A stretch of DNA of 64,000 bases from CAVXEH01 sp963805645 (GCA_963805645.1 CAWDVA010000007.1:682001-746000), one strand, 5' to 3'. Positions 55,454 to 64,000 are shown, counted from the first letter of the stretch. A program made the numbers and translations. Notes: generated from the letters alone by a model not told the origin.

Positions 55454-57621
55454 GCAATCCTGTCGAGATTCCGGTCCTCCCTGAGCACGACCTGAATCTC
55501 CCGAGCGGCCTCGAGGGTCTCGGGGAGCTCGCATACAACATGTGGTGGAGCTGGACACCGCGCGCGGGCCAGCTCTTCAGCCGCATCGATTCGGCTGCGT
55601 GGTCGCGGCACCACAACCCGATCCCGGTGCTTCGCGGCACCGACGTCGCCCGCTGGGCGGAGCTGACGGCCGACGAGGACTTCATGGTCGACGCCAGCCG
55701 CCTCCTTGACGAGTTCGGACGCTACCTGGCCAACGGATCGGACAGCTGGTACCGACGTGCCGCGGCGGCCAACCCGGATGCGGCGCTCACCAACCCGGTG
55801 GCCTACTTCTGTGCCGAGTTCGGCCTCCACGAGTCGATGCAGATCTACTCCGGCGGGCTCGGCATCCTGGCCGGCGACCACTGCAAGTCCGCCTCGGATG
55901 CGGCCGTTCCGTTCGTGGGGGTGGGACTCCTCTATCGCCACGGTTACTTCCGCCAGCAGATCGACGCCGATGGCCACCAGGAGCACACCCAGCCGCACCT
56001 GGACCCGATGAACCTGCCGCTGCGCCGTGCGCGAGCCCGCAACGGCTCGCCACTCCGGGTCTCGCTCGAGTTCCCCGGGCGGATGGTGCACGCGGCGGTG
56101 TGGGTCGCCCAGGTGGGACGCGTCCCGATCCTGCTCCTCGACAGCGACATCCCCAGCAACGATGCCGCGGATCGACCGATCACCGACATCCTCTACGTCC
56201 GCGGGCGGGAGATGCGCCTCTGCCAGGAGATCATCCTGGGTATCGGCGGAGTTCGCGCTCTCCGCGCCCTGGGGATCGAGCCCGGGGTCTGGCACCTCAA
56301 CGAGGGGCACTCCGCCTTCCTTCTCCTGGAACGGGCACGCGAGCTCGTGGGCGCCACGCCCGGCCTCTCCATCCGCGAGGCCCTGCACCGCGTCGGGCAG
56401 GACGCGGTGTTCACCATCCACACGCCCGTCCCGGCCGGGAACGAGGTGTTCGACCGGGCTCTCGTCACGAAGAACCTCGCGCCCTGGTTCGAGCACACCG
56501 GCTGCGATGCCGGCGAGCTCCTGGAGCTGGGTCGCGGCCACACCGACGATCCCAACGCACCCTTCGACATGACCGCGTTCGTGCTGCGGCACGCGGCGGA
56601 CGCGAATGCCGTGAGCCAGCTGCATGCGCGGACGGCGACCCAGACCTGGCAGGACGTGGCAGGGCACCCCATTGGCGCGGTGACCAACGGGGTGCACGTG
56701 GCGAGCTGGCTCGGTCGGCCCCTGCGACGGCTGTACGAGCGGGCCGCCGGCGTATCACTGGCTTCCGACGTACCCGGACCGGAACCGTTCGCGCAGCTCG
56801 GGCGCGTGAACGACGCCGACCTGTGGGGCGCCCATCAGCAGCAGAAGCGCGAGCTCTTCGGGTTCGCGGAGCGGCGCCTCGCGCGGCAGTTCGCCCGTCA
56901 CGGCGAATCGCCCGACGTGCTGCGCCAGATCCGCGGCCGCCTGGATCCTGAGGCGCTCACCATCGGGTTCGCACGTCGGTTCGCGACCTACAAGCGCGCC
57001 GACCTCATCTTCCGCGACGAGCCTCGGCTCGCCCGGATGCTGTCGAACCCGGAGCGGCCGGTGCAGATCGTCCTGGCCGGCAAGGCCCACCCGGCCGACC
57101 GGCCCGGGCAGCAGGTGATCCAGCACATCTTCGGCCTGAGCCGCACCGGGCAGCTCCGGGGCCGGGTCTTCCTCGTCGAGGACTACGACATCCGCGTGGC
57201 GCGCTTCCTGGTGGGCGGCGTGGACGTCTGGCTCAACAATCCCCGGCGTCCCATGGAGGCGTCCGGCACCTCCGGCATGAAGGCCGCGATCAACGCCATT
57301 CCCTCGGTCAGCATCCTTGACGGCTGGTGGGACGAGGGCTTCAACGGCCGCAACGGCTGGGCCATCGGCGGACGGGAGGTAATCGGCGACGAGATGGCGC
57401 AGGACGAAGCCGATGCCGCGGAGCTGTATCGGCTCCTCGAGGAGGAGATCATCCCGCGCTTCTTCGCCCGCGACGGCGACGGTGTGCCGCGGGCCTGGGT
57501 CGAGACGATGCGCGCTGCGGTGGAGGCATCCATCTGGCGCTTCTCCACGGCGCGCATGCTGGGCGAATACGTGGAGCGGCTCTACCTGCCGGGTTCGCGC
57601 GCCCGCGTCCCCGTCATCTGA
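55450..57621 (+). CDS. glgP: Alpha-glucan phosphorylase
   Basis: 723 aa. The N-terminal domain has LGELAYNMWWSWTPRAGQLF and YFCAEFGLHESM, then SGGLGILAGDHCKSASDAAV. The pyridoxal-phosphate Lys lies in EASGTSGMKAAINA, with GFARRFATYKRADLI and WWDEGFNGRNGWAIG before and after. This is the actinobacterial/archaeal GlgP group. It phosphorolyses glycogen or maltodextrin to glucose-1-phosphate, feeding the UDP-glucose pool. GTG 55450 lacks a clear ribosome site and is preceded by a six-codon ORF. It diverges from the acidic helix-turn-helix gene. Confidence 0.92.
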   Translation: MSNPVEIPVLPEHDLNLPSGLEGLGELAYNMWWSWTPRAGQLFSRIDSAAWSRHHNPIPVLRGTDVARWAELTADEDFMVDASRLLDEFGRYLANGSDSWYRRAAAANPDAALTNPVAYFCAEFGLHESMQIYSGGLGILAGDHCKSASDAAVPFVGVGLLYRHGYFRQQIDADGHQEHTQPHLDPMNLPLRRARARNGSPLRVSLEFPGRMVHAAVWVAQVGRVPILLLDSDIPSNDAADRPITDILYVRGREMRLCQEIILGIGGVRALRALGIEPGVWHLNEGHSAFLLLERARELVGATPGLSIREALHRVGQDAVFTIHTPVPAGNEVFDRALVTKNLAPWFEHTGCDAGELLELGRGHTDDPNAPFDMTAFVLRHAADANAVSQLHARTATQTWQDVAGHPIGAVTNGVHVASWLGRPLRRLYERAAGVSLASDVPGPEPFAQLGRVNDADLWGAHQQQKRELFGFAERRLARQFARHGESPDVLRQIRGRLDPEALTIGFARRFATYKRADLIFRDEPRLARMLSNPERPVQIVLAGKAHPADRPGQQVIQHIFGLSRTGQLRGRVFLVEDYDIRVARFLVGGVDVWLNNPRRPMEASGTSGMKAAINAIPSVSILDGWWDEGFNGRNGWAIGGREVIGDEMAQDEADAAELYRLLEEEIIPRFFARDGDGVPRAWVETMRAAVEASIWRFSTARMLGEYVERLYLPGSRARVPVI

Positions 57622-57631
57622 CCAGTCGACG

Positions 57632-57652
57632 CGCGCGGGTCAGGACCGCGCG
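57632..57652. terminator. Hairpin between convergent phosphorylase and peptidase genes
   Basis: CGCGCGG at 57632-57638 and CCGCGCG at 57646-57652 pair with a 7-nt loop, 11 nt after the phosphorylase stop. No U-tract is present. Confidence 0.5.
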
Positions 57653-57680
57653 ATCGGCGCCGCAGACGCACCGTGATCGA

Positions 57681-58991
57681 TCAGGGCAGGTAGGCCAGGG
57701 GATTCCGCCAGGCGCCGTTCACGTTCACCGCGAAGTGAAGATGGCAGCCCGTCGCGAACCCGGTCGCGCCCTCGTAGCCGATCACCTGCCCGCGAACCAC
57801 GCTCTGGCCGGGGTGGACGATGACCTGCGGCAGCATGTGCCAGTACCAGGTCTGCAGGCCGCCGCCGTGGTTGATGATCACGCCGTACGCGTAGTCGTAC
57901 GGGTAGAGCGGCCGACCCGAGGCGGCGACCACCCCGTTCGCCGCCGCCTTGATCGGGGTCCCGCAGCCATTCGCCATGTCCAGGCCGGTGTGGAAGTGCT
58001 TGTAGCCGGCGTAGGAGGGCTCGAGGGTGAAGCTCGTTGGCCCGTAGTACTGGGTGATCCGTGTCGGGTACTCCGGCCAGCTGAACCCTCCGGGACCCAC
58101 GAGCGACGCGGCGGCCTGCTGGGCCTGCAGCTTCTTGACGAGCGCAGCCTGGGCCGTGGCGGCCGCCTGGACCTTGGCGATCGACTGCTTGAGGTTCGCC
58201 TGCGCGGCCAGTGACGCGTTGAGCTTCGCCTCCTGCTCCGCCTTCTGCCGCTCCCACTGCGTCTTGAGCGCCGCGACCTGCTTCTGCAGGTCCGTCAGTT
58301 CGGCCTGGCGATCGCGGAGCTGCGCCTCCTGGTCGGTGGCCTCGGCACGGGCGTCCGCGAGCGCCACCCGACCGTCTGTCAGCTCCTGCTGCTTGATGTC
58401 CAGCTGGGACCGGATGCTGCGAATCTCGTCCGCCAGCGCCTTGTCCTGGTCGGAGACGGTCAGCAGATAGCCGACCTGGTTCGTCGCGTCGTCCAGGGAG
58501 CGGGCAGAGAGGAGCACCTCGAGGAGCGAGGTCTGGCTCTGCTCGTACGCCGCGCGCAGGTGAGCCTGCAGAAGGGCCTCGCGACCCTCGAGCTCGGCGG
58601 TCTGGACCGTGATCTCGTCGGCCACCTGCTTGAGCTGGGCATCGAGCTGGGAGATCTGGGTGTTGAGGCTCGCGAGCTGCGCCTTTACCTCGTTGACCTG
58701 GTTGGTGACCTGCTCGACGAGGCCCGAGACCTGCTGGTACTGCGCCGTCACCGACGCGAGCCTGGACCTGGCCACGGCCAGCGCGTTGCTGAGCTGGGTC
58801 GCCGTGCTGCGGAGCGCGGCGAGCTGGGCCCGCTGGGTGGCGAGCTCGTTCTCGAGCCGTTGCTGCTGCGCCTTGGCATCCGACAGCGGGTCGCCGGCGA
58901 TGGTCACGCTCGCCGGCTGGGTGCCGACCAGCAGCCAGCTGACCGCCACGAGCGCCATGACCAGCGCGGCCAAGCGTGTGCGCCGCGTCAA
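57681..58991 (-). CDS. EnvC-like M23 family peptidase
   Basis: 436 aa. The N-terminal segment (TRLAALVMALVAVSWLLVG) is a signal peptide or anchor. About 230 residues of heptad-rich coiled coil follow (QQQRLENELATQRAQ, repeated leucine and glutamine positions). The C-terminal M23/LytM domain has HFHTGLDMANG, the metal-binding HxxxD, and HLHFAV with the HxH. Zinc peptidases of this type cut peptidoglycan cross-links or activate amidases. TTG 58991 is chosen because GGGGAGAA lies 7 nt upstream; a longer reading upstream has low-complexity sequence. A palindrome lies about 100 bp upstream. Confidence 0.87.
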   Translation of the reverse strand: MTRRTRLAALVMALVAVSWLLVGTQPASVTIAGDPLSDAKAQQQRLENELATQRAQLAALRSTATQLSNALAVARSRLASVTAQYQQVSGLVEQVTNQVNEVKAQLASLNTQISQLDAQLKQVADEITVQTAELEGREALLQAHLRAAYEQSQTSLLEVLLSARSLDDATNQVGYLLTVSDQDKALADEIRSIRSQLDIKQQELTDGRVALADARAEATDQEAQLRDRQAELTDLQKQVAALKTQWERQKAEQEAKLNASLAAQANLKQSIAKVQAAATAQAALVKKLQAQQAAASLVGPGGFSWPEYPTRITQYYGPTSFTLEPSYAGYKHFHTGLDMANGCGTPIKAAANGVVAASGRPLYPYDYAYGVIINHGGGLQTWYWHMLPQVIVHPGQSVVRGQVIGYEGATGFATGCHLHFAVNVNGAWRNPLAYLP

Positions 58992-58997
58992 ACGACG

Positions 58998-59005
58998 TTC
59001 TCCCC
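58998..59005 (-). promoter_or_regulatory. Shine-Dalgarno site fixing the TTG start of the M23 peptidase gene
   Basis: GGGGAGAA on the minus strand, 6-7 nt before TTG 58991. Confidence 0.6.
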
Positions 59006-59092
59006 GATTGCGTGCAATGCGCAGGTGCCCCACTGCTCCGTGTGCCGCGGCGCATGGTACCCCGGTTCGCTCACCGCGTGACAGACCCGAAT

Positions 59093-59109
59093 GTACTACA
59101 CCGTAGTAC
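59093..59109. promoter_or_regulatory. Perfect 7-3-7 palindrome upstream of the M23 peptidase gene
   Basis: GTACTAC, spacer ACC, GTAGTAC. The half-sites resemble the TACTACA/TGTAGTA operators of the BlaI/MecI/CopY repressor family, with one base less between them. It lies 7 nt after the BrkB-like stop and about 100 bp before the peptidase start. A terminator is less likely because the stem is AT-mixed and short. Confidence 0.5.
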
Positions 59110-59115
59110 CCGAGA

Positions 59116-60057
59116 CTATCCTCGCGGCTGCGCGGCGGCGCCGGGCGGCCCGGAATCCGAGGAGACCGCCTGCTGCGCGGCGCGGGCGGCGGCCTCCGCC
59201 TCGAGGGCTCCGGCCCGCACAAGCTCGGCGCCCAGAAGCAGGATCACGCTCGAGAAGTAGAGGAAGACGAGGACCGATATGGCGGTCCCGATGGGGCCGA
59301 AGACGGTGTCGTACTTCGCCACGCTCGTCGCGTAGTAGGTGAACCCGAGACGGAGCGCCGTCCACAGGACCGTGGCCAGCAGGGCGCCCGGCCAGGCCTC
59401 GCCCACGGTCACCGGCCGGTTCGGAACCACCCGGTAGACGACGAGGAAGGCGAAGAAGACGAGACCCACCGGGATCAGGAGCGTGATGGTCGTGAAGAGG
59501 ACATCCGTGCCGGGAACCGTGAGGTAGGACGAGACGGCGTCCTGCAGGATCCGGGTCACCAGTCCCAGCGCCACGGACGCGACCACCAGGATGCCGGTCG
59601 CCGCCAGCAGGGCCATGCCGATCAGCCGATCCTTCCAGAACGCACGCTTCGGGGCGCTGACGAAGACGCGGCTGATGCCCGAGCTGAGGGCCCCGAACGC
59701 TCCCAGGGCGCTCCACAGCAGGAGCGCCAGGCCAATGATTCCCACACCGCCGCGCGCCGCGACGGCGCGATCGATCAGCGAGCCGATCTGGCCCGGGTCC
59801 ACCGGCAGGGCATGGGCGACCCGCTCGATGACGAAGTCGCGGGCGGCTCCCTTGCCCACGGCGAAACTGGCTGCCACCACGCCGAGAATGAAGATGTTCA
59901 CCAGGGAGAGGATGATGAAGTAGGCCATGGCGCCCGCGTACTGGAGCGCCTCGTGCCCGAAGAAGCCGGCGGTCATGGTCCACACGATGCGGGTCGTGCG
60001 GTGGCCGGCCGCCCACTGGTTCACGCTCTCGACGATGCCGCGAATCCGATCTCCCAT
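59116..60057 (-). CDS. YihY/BrkB-family membrane protein
   Basis: 313 aa with six hydrophobic segments. The pattern WTMTAGFFGHEALQYAGAMAYF, LLLWSALGAFGALSSGISRVF, VVYRVVPNRPVTVGEAWPGA and YDTVFGPIGTAISVLVFLYF is characteristic of YihY/BrkB proteins. Their function is not established, though they have been linked to serum resistance and RNase BN misnaming. The C-terminal tail is Ala/Gln-rich and charged. The start ATG 60057 is only 38 bp from the divergent LigD-type gene. A BlaI-like palindrome follows its stop. Confidence 0.87.
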   Translation of the reverse strand: MGDRIRGIVESVNQWAAGHRTTRIVWTMTAGFFGHEALQYAGAMAYFIILSLVNIFILGVVAASFAVGKGAARDFVIERVAHALPVDPGQIGSLIDRAVAARGGVGIIGLALLLWSALGAFGALSSGISRVFVSAPKRAFWKDRLIGMALLAATGILVVASVALGLVTRILQDAVSSYLTVPGTDVLFTTITLLIPVGLVFFAFLVVYRVVPNRPVTVGEAWPGALLATVLWTALRLGFTYYATSVAKYDTVFGPIGTAISVLVFLYFSSVILLLGAELVRAGALEAEAAARAAQQAVSSDSGPPGAAAQPRG

Positions 60058-60083
60058 CTCCCTCCTAGGCTACTCATCTCGGC

Positions 60084-60089
60084 TAGGCT
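60084..60089 (+). promoter_or_regulatory. Putative -10 element of a leaderless promoter for the LigD-type gene
   Basis: TAGGCT ends 6 nt before ATG 60096, inside the 38-bp gap between the divergent genes. Confidence 0.45.
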
Positions 60090-60095
60090 GTCGCC

Positions 60096-61505
60096 ATGCC
60101 GGGCAGCAAGTCTGAGACCATGGAGCTCGACGGGTTCGCCGTCACCGTCTCCAACCCAGACAAGGTCTTCTTCCCGCAGATCGGGGCCACGAAGCGCGAC
60201 CTGGTGGCCTACTACCTTGCCGTGGCCGATGGCGCCCTCCGCGGCGTGCGCGACCGGCCCATGGCCCTCAAGCGCTTCGTGAACGGGGCGGCGGGCGAGG
60301 CCTTCTTCCAGAAGCGGGCACCGGCATCGGTCCCGGACTTCGTCAGGACGGTGGAGCTCTCCTTCCCGTCGGGGAGGACGGCGGACGAGGTCGTCGTCAG
60401 CAACCGGGCCGCCCTGGCCTGGGTGGTGAACCTGGGCTGCATCGACCTCAACCCCCACCCCATTCGCGACGACGACGTGGATCACCCCGACGAGCTGCGG
60501 GTGGACCTGGACCCCGGACCCGGCGTCGGGTGGGAGGAGGTGCGTGCCGTGGCGCTCGCGGTGCGGGAGGTGCTCGTCGACCACGGCCTGGTGGGCTGGC
60601 CAAAGACGTCGGGATCACGCGGCATCCACGTCTATTCGCGCATCGAGCGACGCTGGGGCTACCCGGAGGTACGCGGCGCGGCCGTGGCCCTGGCGCGCGA
60701 GGTGGAGCGGCGGGTGCCGGCCATCGCCACCAGCAAGTGGTGGAAGGAGGAGCGGCACGGCGTCTTCATCGACTACAACCAGAACGCCAAGGACCGGACC
60801 GTCGCATCGGCCTACTCCGTGCGACCGGTGCCGACCGCGCGGGTGAGCGCACCGCTCACCTGGGACGAGCTGCCGGATGCCGAGCTGGGCGACTTCACGC
60901 TGCGCACCATGCCGGACCGATATGCTCGCCTGGGTGACGTGGGCGCCGGGATCGACGACGCCGTCGGGTCGCTGGACGCGCTGCTGGAGCTGGCCGCCCG
61001 CCAGGCGGCGGAGGGGCAGGGCGATGCGCCGTGGCCGCCCCACTATGCCAAGGCGCCCGACGAGCCGCCGCGGGTCCAGCCCTCGAAGCGTCGCCGCGGC
61101 CCGGATCCCCGGCCACCGACCGACGCATCGGCACCGCGGGGGCGTGCCGGCTCCGTGCCGCCCGCCGCGCCGTCCGTGGTCGCCCGTCGCGCGGACGGGA
61201 GCATCAGCCCCACCGGGCGTCGCCGATCGCGCCATCCACTCCTGGTGGTGGCGCAGGCGGCGAAGAAGGAGGACGCGCTGGCCGGCCTGGACCGATGGCG
61301 CGATCGCCATCCGGAGGCGGCGCAGCATCTCGCCGTCGACGACGTCCTGGTGGACGGGATGCGCGGCCGGTTCACGCTCTGGTGGCGGGTGCGGGTCAAC
61401 CTGCGTCACGTTCCGGAGGATGACCGTCCTCCGCAGGAAGCGCCCGATCCCGACTACGACCCGTGGACGGAGTACCGGCAGGCGGCCGACGAGCGCCAAC
61501 CCTGA
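60096..61505 (+). CDS. LigD-type DNA polymerase/primase domain with unusual C-terminal extension
   Basis: 469 aa. Residues 1-300 form an archaeo-eukaryotic primase-like polymerase domain. The metal ligands are in DLDPG (137-141), SGSRGIHVY (172-180) is the nucleotide-binding block, and FIDYNQN holds the third Asp (226). Such domains fill gaps in non-homologous end joining with Ku and LigD. No ligase, nuclease domain or Ku gene is present here. A basic disordered linker (about 320-380) leads to a 85-residue C-terminal part (VVAQAAKKEDALAGLDRWRD, LWWRVRVNLRH) that I do not recognise. ATG 60096 has a leaderless-type promoter. Confidence 0.85.
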   Translation: MPGSKSETMELDGFAVTVSNPDKVFFPQIGATKRDLVAYYLAVADGALRGVRDRPMALKRFVNGAAGEAFFQKRAPASVPDFVRTVELSFPSGRTADEVVVSNRAALAWVVNLGCIDLNPHPIRDDDVDHPDELRVDLDPGPGVGWEEVRAVALAVREVLVDHGLVGWPKTSGSRGIHVYSRIERRWGYPEVRGAAVALAREVERRVPAIATSKWWKEERHGVFIDYNQNAKDRTVASAYSVRPVPTARVSAPLTWDELPDAELGDFTLRTMPDRYARLGDVGAGIDDAVGSLDALLELAARQAAEGQGDAPWPPHYAKAPDEPPRVQPSKRRRGPDPRPPTDASAPRGRAGSVPPAAPSVVARRADGSISPTGRRRSRHPLLVVAQAAKKEDALAGLDRWRDRHPEAAQHLAVDDVLVDGMRGRFTLWWRVRVNLRHVPEDDRPPQEAPDPDYDPWTEYRQAADERQP

Positions 61506-61539
61506 CGCGAATCCGGCGGACCGTTGCGATCTTGCAGGG

Positions 61540-61959
61540 TCAGGCGATCCGCTCCAGCACGAGGACCGGGATCACGCGGGTGGTCTTGGTCGGGTAGTCG
61601 CGGAACTCGGGTCGCTCGGCGGCGTGCTGCTCCCAGAGCCGGTCGCGCTCCGTGCCGCGCACCTCCGTGGCCCGCACCCGGAAGGCCTCGCCGCCCGTTT
61701 CGACGGTCGCCTCCGGGGTGCCCCGCAGGTTGTGGTACCAGGCCGGGTTCGTGGGCGCCCCGCCCTTCGAGGCCGCGACCACGTATCGGTCGCCGTCGCG
61801 GGTGTAGGTCACGACCGCGCTCCGTGGCTCCCCGCTCCTGGCACCGGTCGTGGTGAGGACCATCAGGGGGCGCCCGGCCATCGGTCCGGACGTGGGCCCG
61901 CCGTGCTCGCGGATGTCGGCGATCAGGGCGCGCTGGAATGCGGCGTAGTCAGTTGCCAT
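61540..61959 (-). CDS. Deazaflavin-dependent nitroreductase-like protein (split-barrel flavin fold)
   Basis: 139 aa. The N-terminal DYAAFQRALIADIREHGGPT and MVLTTTGARSGEPRSAVVTY with GDRYVVAASKGGAPTNPAWYHNL match the Ddn/FDOR-A-like family that binds F420 or FMN. Several members reduce nitro-compounds or protect from oxidation. No cofactor gene is in the window. ATG 61959 is chosen because GGAG lies 9 nt upstream. Upstream reading in this frame passes through the ABC gene and is not real. Substrate unknown. Confidence 0.85.
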   Translation of the reverse strand: MATDYAAFQRALIADIREHGGPTSGPMAGRPLMVLTTTGARSGEPRSAVVTYTRDGDRYVVAASKGGAPTNPAWYHNLRGTPEATVETGGEAFRVRATEVRGTERDRLWEQHAAERPEFRDYPTKTTRVIPVLVLERIA

Positions 61960-61998
61960 GAGAATGCTCCGCTTGGTCGCTAGGTAGTTGCTCCCGCA

Positions 61999-62004
61999 AT
62001 TATC
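61999..62004 (-). promoter_or_regulatory. Putative -10 element for the deazaflavin-type gene
   Basis: GATAAT on the minus strand in a small AT-rich patch, about 40 nt before ATG 61959. Confidence 0.35.
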
Positions 62005-62063
62005 GCACGGGTGCGGGCGTGTCGCACGAGGCGCCGTCGCGGTCGCCATCGGTCCGGCCGGGG

Positions 62064-63980
62064 CTAGACCGCTTCGGCGAGGGGCTCGCTGAACTGGCTC
62101 TGGTAGAGATCGGCGTAGAAGCCGCCGCGAGCCATGAGCGACTCGTGCGTCCCCTGCTCCACGATCTTGCCGTGGTTCATGACCAGGATCTCGTCGGCGC
62201 TGCGGATCGTGGAGAGGCGGTGGGCGATGACGAAGCTCGTCCTGCCCTTCATGAGGCGGCTCATGGCCCGCTGGACGAGGACCTCGGTCCGGGTGTCGAC
62301 CGAGCTGGTGGCCTCGTCGAGGATCAGGATCTGCGGGTCCGCCAGGAAGGCCCGGGCGATGGTCAGCAGCTGCTTTTCGCCCTGCGAAAGGTTCGAGGCG
62401 TCGTCGTCGATCACGGTGTCGTAGCCGTCGGGCATGGTCCGCACGAAGTGATCGACGTGCGCCGCCTGGGCGGCGGCCACGATCTCGTCCTCGGTGGCGT
62501 CCTCGCGCCCGTACGCGATGTTGTCCCGGATGGTTCCGCCGAAGAGCCACGTATCCTGCAGGACCATGCCGAAGGTACGGCGCAGGTTCTCCCGGGTGAG
62601 CTCGCGGGTGTCGATGCCGTCGACCCGGATGGCGCCGCCGTCGATCTCGTAGAAGCGCATGAGCAGGTTGACGACGGTCGTCTTGCCGGCCCCCGTGGGC
62701 CCGACGATGGCGACCATCTCGCCGGACTCGACCTTGACGTTGAGGGCGTCGATGAGCGGCACGTCCGGCGCGTAGCGGAACGAGACGTCCTCCATGGCCA
62801 CGGCGCCGCGGACCGCCGGCAGGACCCGCGGTGCCGTGATATCGGGCTCCTGCTCGGCCTCGTCGAGGAGCTCGAAGACACGCTCGGCGGATGCGATGGT
62901 CGACTGCAGGACGTTCATGATGCTCGCGGTCTGGGCGATGGGCATCGTGAACTGGCGCGAGTACTGGATGAAGGCCTGCACGTCGCCCAGGGTCATGGCC
63001 CCGGAGGCGACCTGCAGCCCACCCACCACGGCGATCGCCACGTAGTTCAGGTTGCTGATCAGCTGCATGGTGGGCTGGATGATCCCGGAGATGAACTGGG
63101 CCCGGAAGCTCGCCTGGTAGAGCGTCTCGTTCTGCGTCTCGAAGTGGTCGATGGCCTCTTCGCGGTGACCGAACAGGTTCACGACCGTGTGGCCGGTATG
63201 CGTCTCCTCCACGTGTCCGGTCAGATCCCCGGTCTCCTTCCACTGGGCCGCGAACTGGACCTGCGAGCGTTTCGCGATGAACGTGGTGGCCACGCCGGCG
63301 ACCGGCAGGACCATGAGAGAGAAGAGCGCCAGCAGCGGGCTGATGGTCAGCATCATGATCAGCACGCCCAGGAGCGTGCAGACCGCGGTGATGATCTGGG
63401 CCAGGCTCTGCTGCAGGGTGTTGGCGATGTTGTCGATGTCGTTGGTCACCCGGCTCAGGGTGTCGCCGCGGGAGTGGCCGTCGTAGTAGCGCAGGGGCAG
63501 CCTGCCCAGCTTGCGATCGACGTCGCGGCGGAGCCGGTACACGGTCCGCTGTGAGACGCCGGCCATGATGTACATGGACAGCCACTGGAAGAGCGAGCTG
63601 ATCAGGTACACCCCGGCCAGGATCCCCAGGATGGTCCCCACCGCGCCGAAGTCGACCCCGACGCCGATGGTGACGTGCATCCCGGAGAGCATGTCTGCCA
63701 TCTGTCCCTGGCCCTGGCTGCGGAGCGCCTGCTCCACCTGCTGCTGGGAGGTCCCCGTCGGGAAGAACTGGCCGAGCTGCCTGCCGATGAGCCCTTCGAA
63801 GAGCTTGTCGGTCGCGTTGGCCAGGATCCGCGGGCCCGCCACCTGGGCCGCGACGCCCAGGATGGCCAGGCCAACGACCGCAGTGACCTTGGGAGCCTCC
63901 GGCCGCAGCTCGCCCGCCAGGCGGCGCAGCGAGCGGCGGAAGTTGCGGGGCTTTTCGCCGGGCATGGCCATTCCGCGCAT
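62064..63980 (-). CDS. ABC exporter half-transporter (membrane and ATPase domains fused)
   Basis: At least 638 aa. The N-terminal half has about six hydrophobic helices, with the coupling-loop segment LPLRYYDGHSRGDTLSRVTN. The ATPase half has Walker A GPTGAGKTT, the signature LSQGEKQLLTIARA (LSGGQ variant), Walker B ILILDEATSSVD and the H-loop IAHRLST. It is a type IV (MsbA/LmrA-like) exporter with unknown substrate. Close relatives often function as heterodimers with a neighbouring subunit, which would lie outside the window. The frame is open up to the window edge, so the true start may be further upstream than ATG 63980. Confidence 0.9.
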   Translation of the reverse strand: MRGMAMPGEKPRNFRRSLRRLAGELRPEAPKVTAVVGLAILGVAAQVAGPRILANATDKLFEGLIGRQLGQFFPTGTSQQQVEQALRSQGQGQMADMLSGMHVTIGVGVDFGAVGTILGILAGVYLISSLFQWLSMYIMAGVSQRTVYRLRRDVDRKLGRLPLRYYDGHSRGDTLSRVTNDIDNIANTLQQSLAQIITAVCTLLGVLIMMLTISPLLALFSLMVLPVAGVATTFIAKRSQVQFAAQWKETGDLTGHVEETHTGHTVVNLFGHREEAIDHFETQNETLYQASFRAQFISGIIQPTMQLISNLNYVAIAVVGGLQVASGAMTLGDVQAFIQYSRQFTMPIAQTASIMNVLQSTIASAERVFELLDEAEQEPDITAPRVLPAVRGAVAMEDVSFRYAPDVPLIDALNVKVESGEMVAIVGPTGAGKTTVVNLLMRFYEIDGGAIRVDGIDTRELTRENLRRTFGMVLQDTWLFGGTIRDNIAYGREDATEDEIVAAAQAAHVDHFVRTMPDGYDTVIDDDASNLSQGEKQLLTIARAFLADPQILILDEATSSVDTRTEVLVQRAMSRLMKGRTSFVIAHRLSTIRSADEILVMNHGKIVEQGTHESLMARGGFYADLYQSQFSEPLAEAV

Positions 63981-64000
63981 GGGCCCGAAGCCATGCCCCA

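Noticed and set aside
61540..63585. 681-codon minus-strand reading frame covering the ABC gene
   Set aside because: Only the last 139 codons form a real protein; the upstream part is out of frame with the ABC transporter.

Overview
The window is a 64 kb piece of a very GC-rich bacterial chromosome, densely packed with genes. Its gene content points to a free-living aerobe or microaerophile. The oxidative pentose-phosphate operon with an OpcA-type protein, the order qcrC-qcrA-qcrB, a ctaF-like small oxidase subunit and an F420/FMN-type oxidoreductase are arrangements best known from Actinomycetota and from high-GC Chloroflexota. I lean towards Chloroflexota (Limnocylindria-like) but cannot prove it. 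No rRNA, tRNA, CRISPR array, transposase or phage gene was seen.

Region 1 (1-28.9 kb) is a surface-polysaccharide locus. Two long runs of minus-strand genes, joined almost entirely by start/stop overlaps, hold a small membrane protein, two HprK-like kinases, two two-domain APH-fold proteins, a Wzx-type flippase, glycosyltransferases, a thymidylate-kinase-like protein, an ATP-grasp enzyme, a polysaccharide deacetylase, a Wzz/BY-kinase-like chain-length protein with a broken P-loop, GalE and a Wzy/O-antigen-ligase-type polymerase. A second part (20-29 kb) adds a sugar-nucleotide epimerase, an initiating sugar-phosphate transferase, UDP-glucose dehydrogenase and two large secreted paralogues. 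One paralogue is frameshifted; the other carries two almost identical DNRLRE domains joined by Thr-Pro linkers. Together these genes could make, polymerise, export and modify a uronic-acid- and galactose-containing glycan. The most unusual element is the pair of HprK-like/APH-like modules flanking the flippase.

Region 2 (29-40.6 kb) is central metabolism: proline dehydrogenase, then a minus-strand operon tkt-tal-pgi-gnd-zwf-opcA-pgl that covers the oxidative and much of the non-oxidative pentose-phosphate pathway.

Region 3 (40.6-55.3 kb) is mainly respiration: coxB-coxA-ctaF-like on the plus strand, and qcrC-qcrA-qcrB with two membrane proteins on the minus strand. Between them lie a MarR/MFS efflux pair, an FAD oxidoreductase and a DinB-TPR protein. 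No subunit III gene is visible.

Region 4 (52.9-64 kb) holds a very acidic helix-turn-helix protein, a glucan phosphorylase, an EnvC-like M23 peptidase, a BrkB-like membrane protein, a LigD-type polymerase with an extra C-terminal domain, a deazaflavin-dependent-oxidoreductase-like protein and an ABC exporter cut by the window edge.

Two general patterns recur. Many first genes have a TANNNT hexamer only 6-9 nt before the start codon, which suggests leaderless mRNAs. Most convergent gene ends share a strong GC hairpin.
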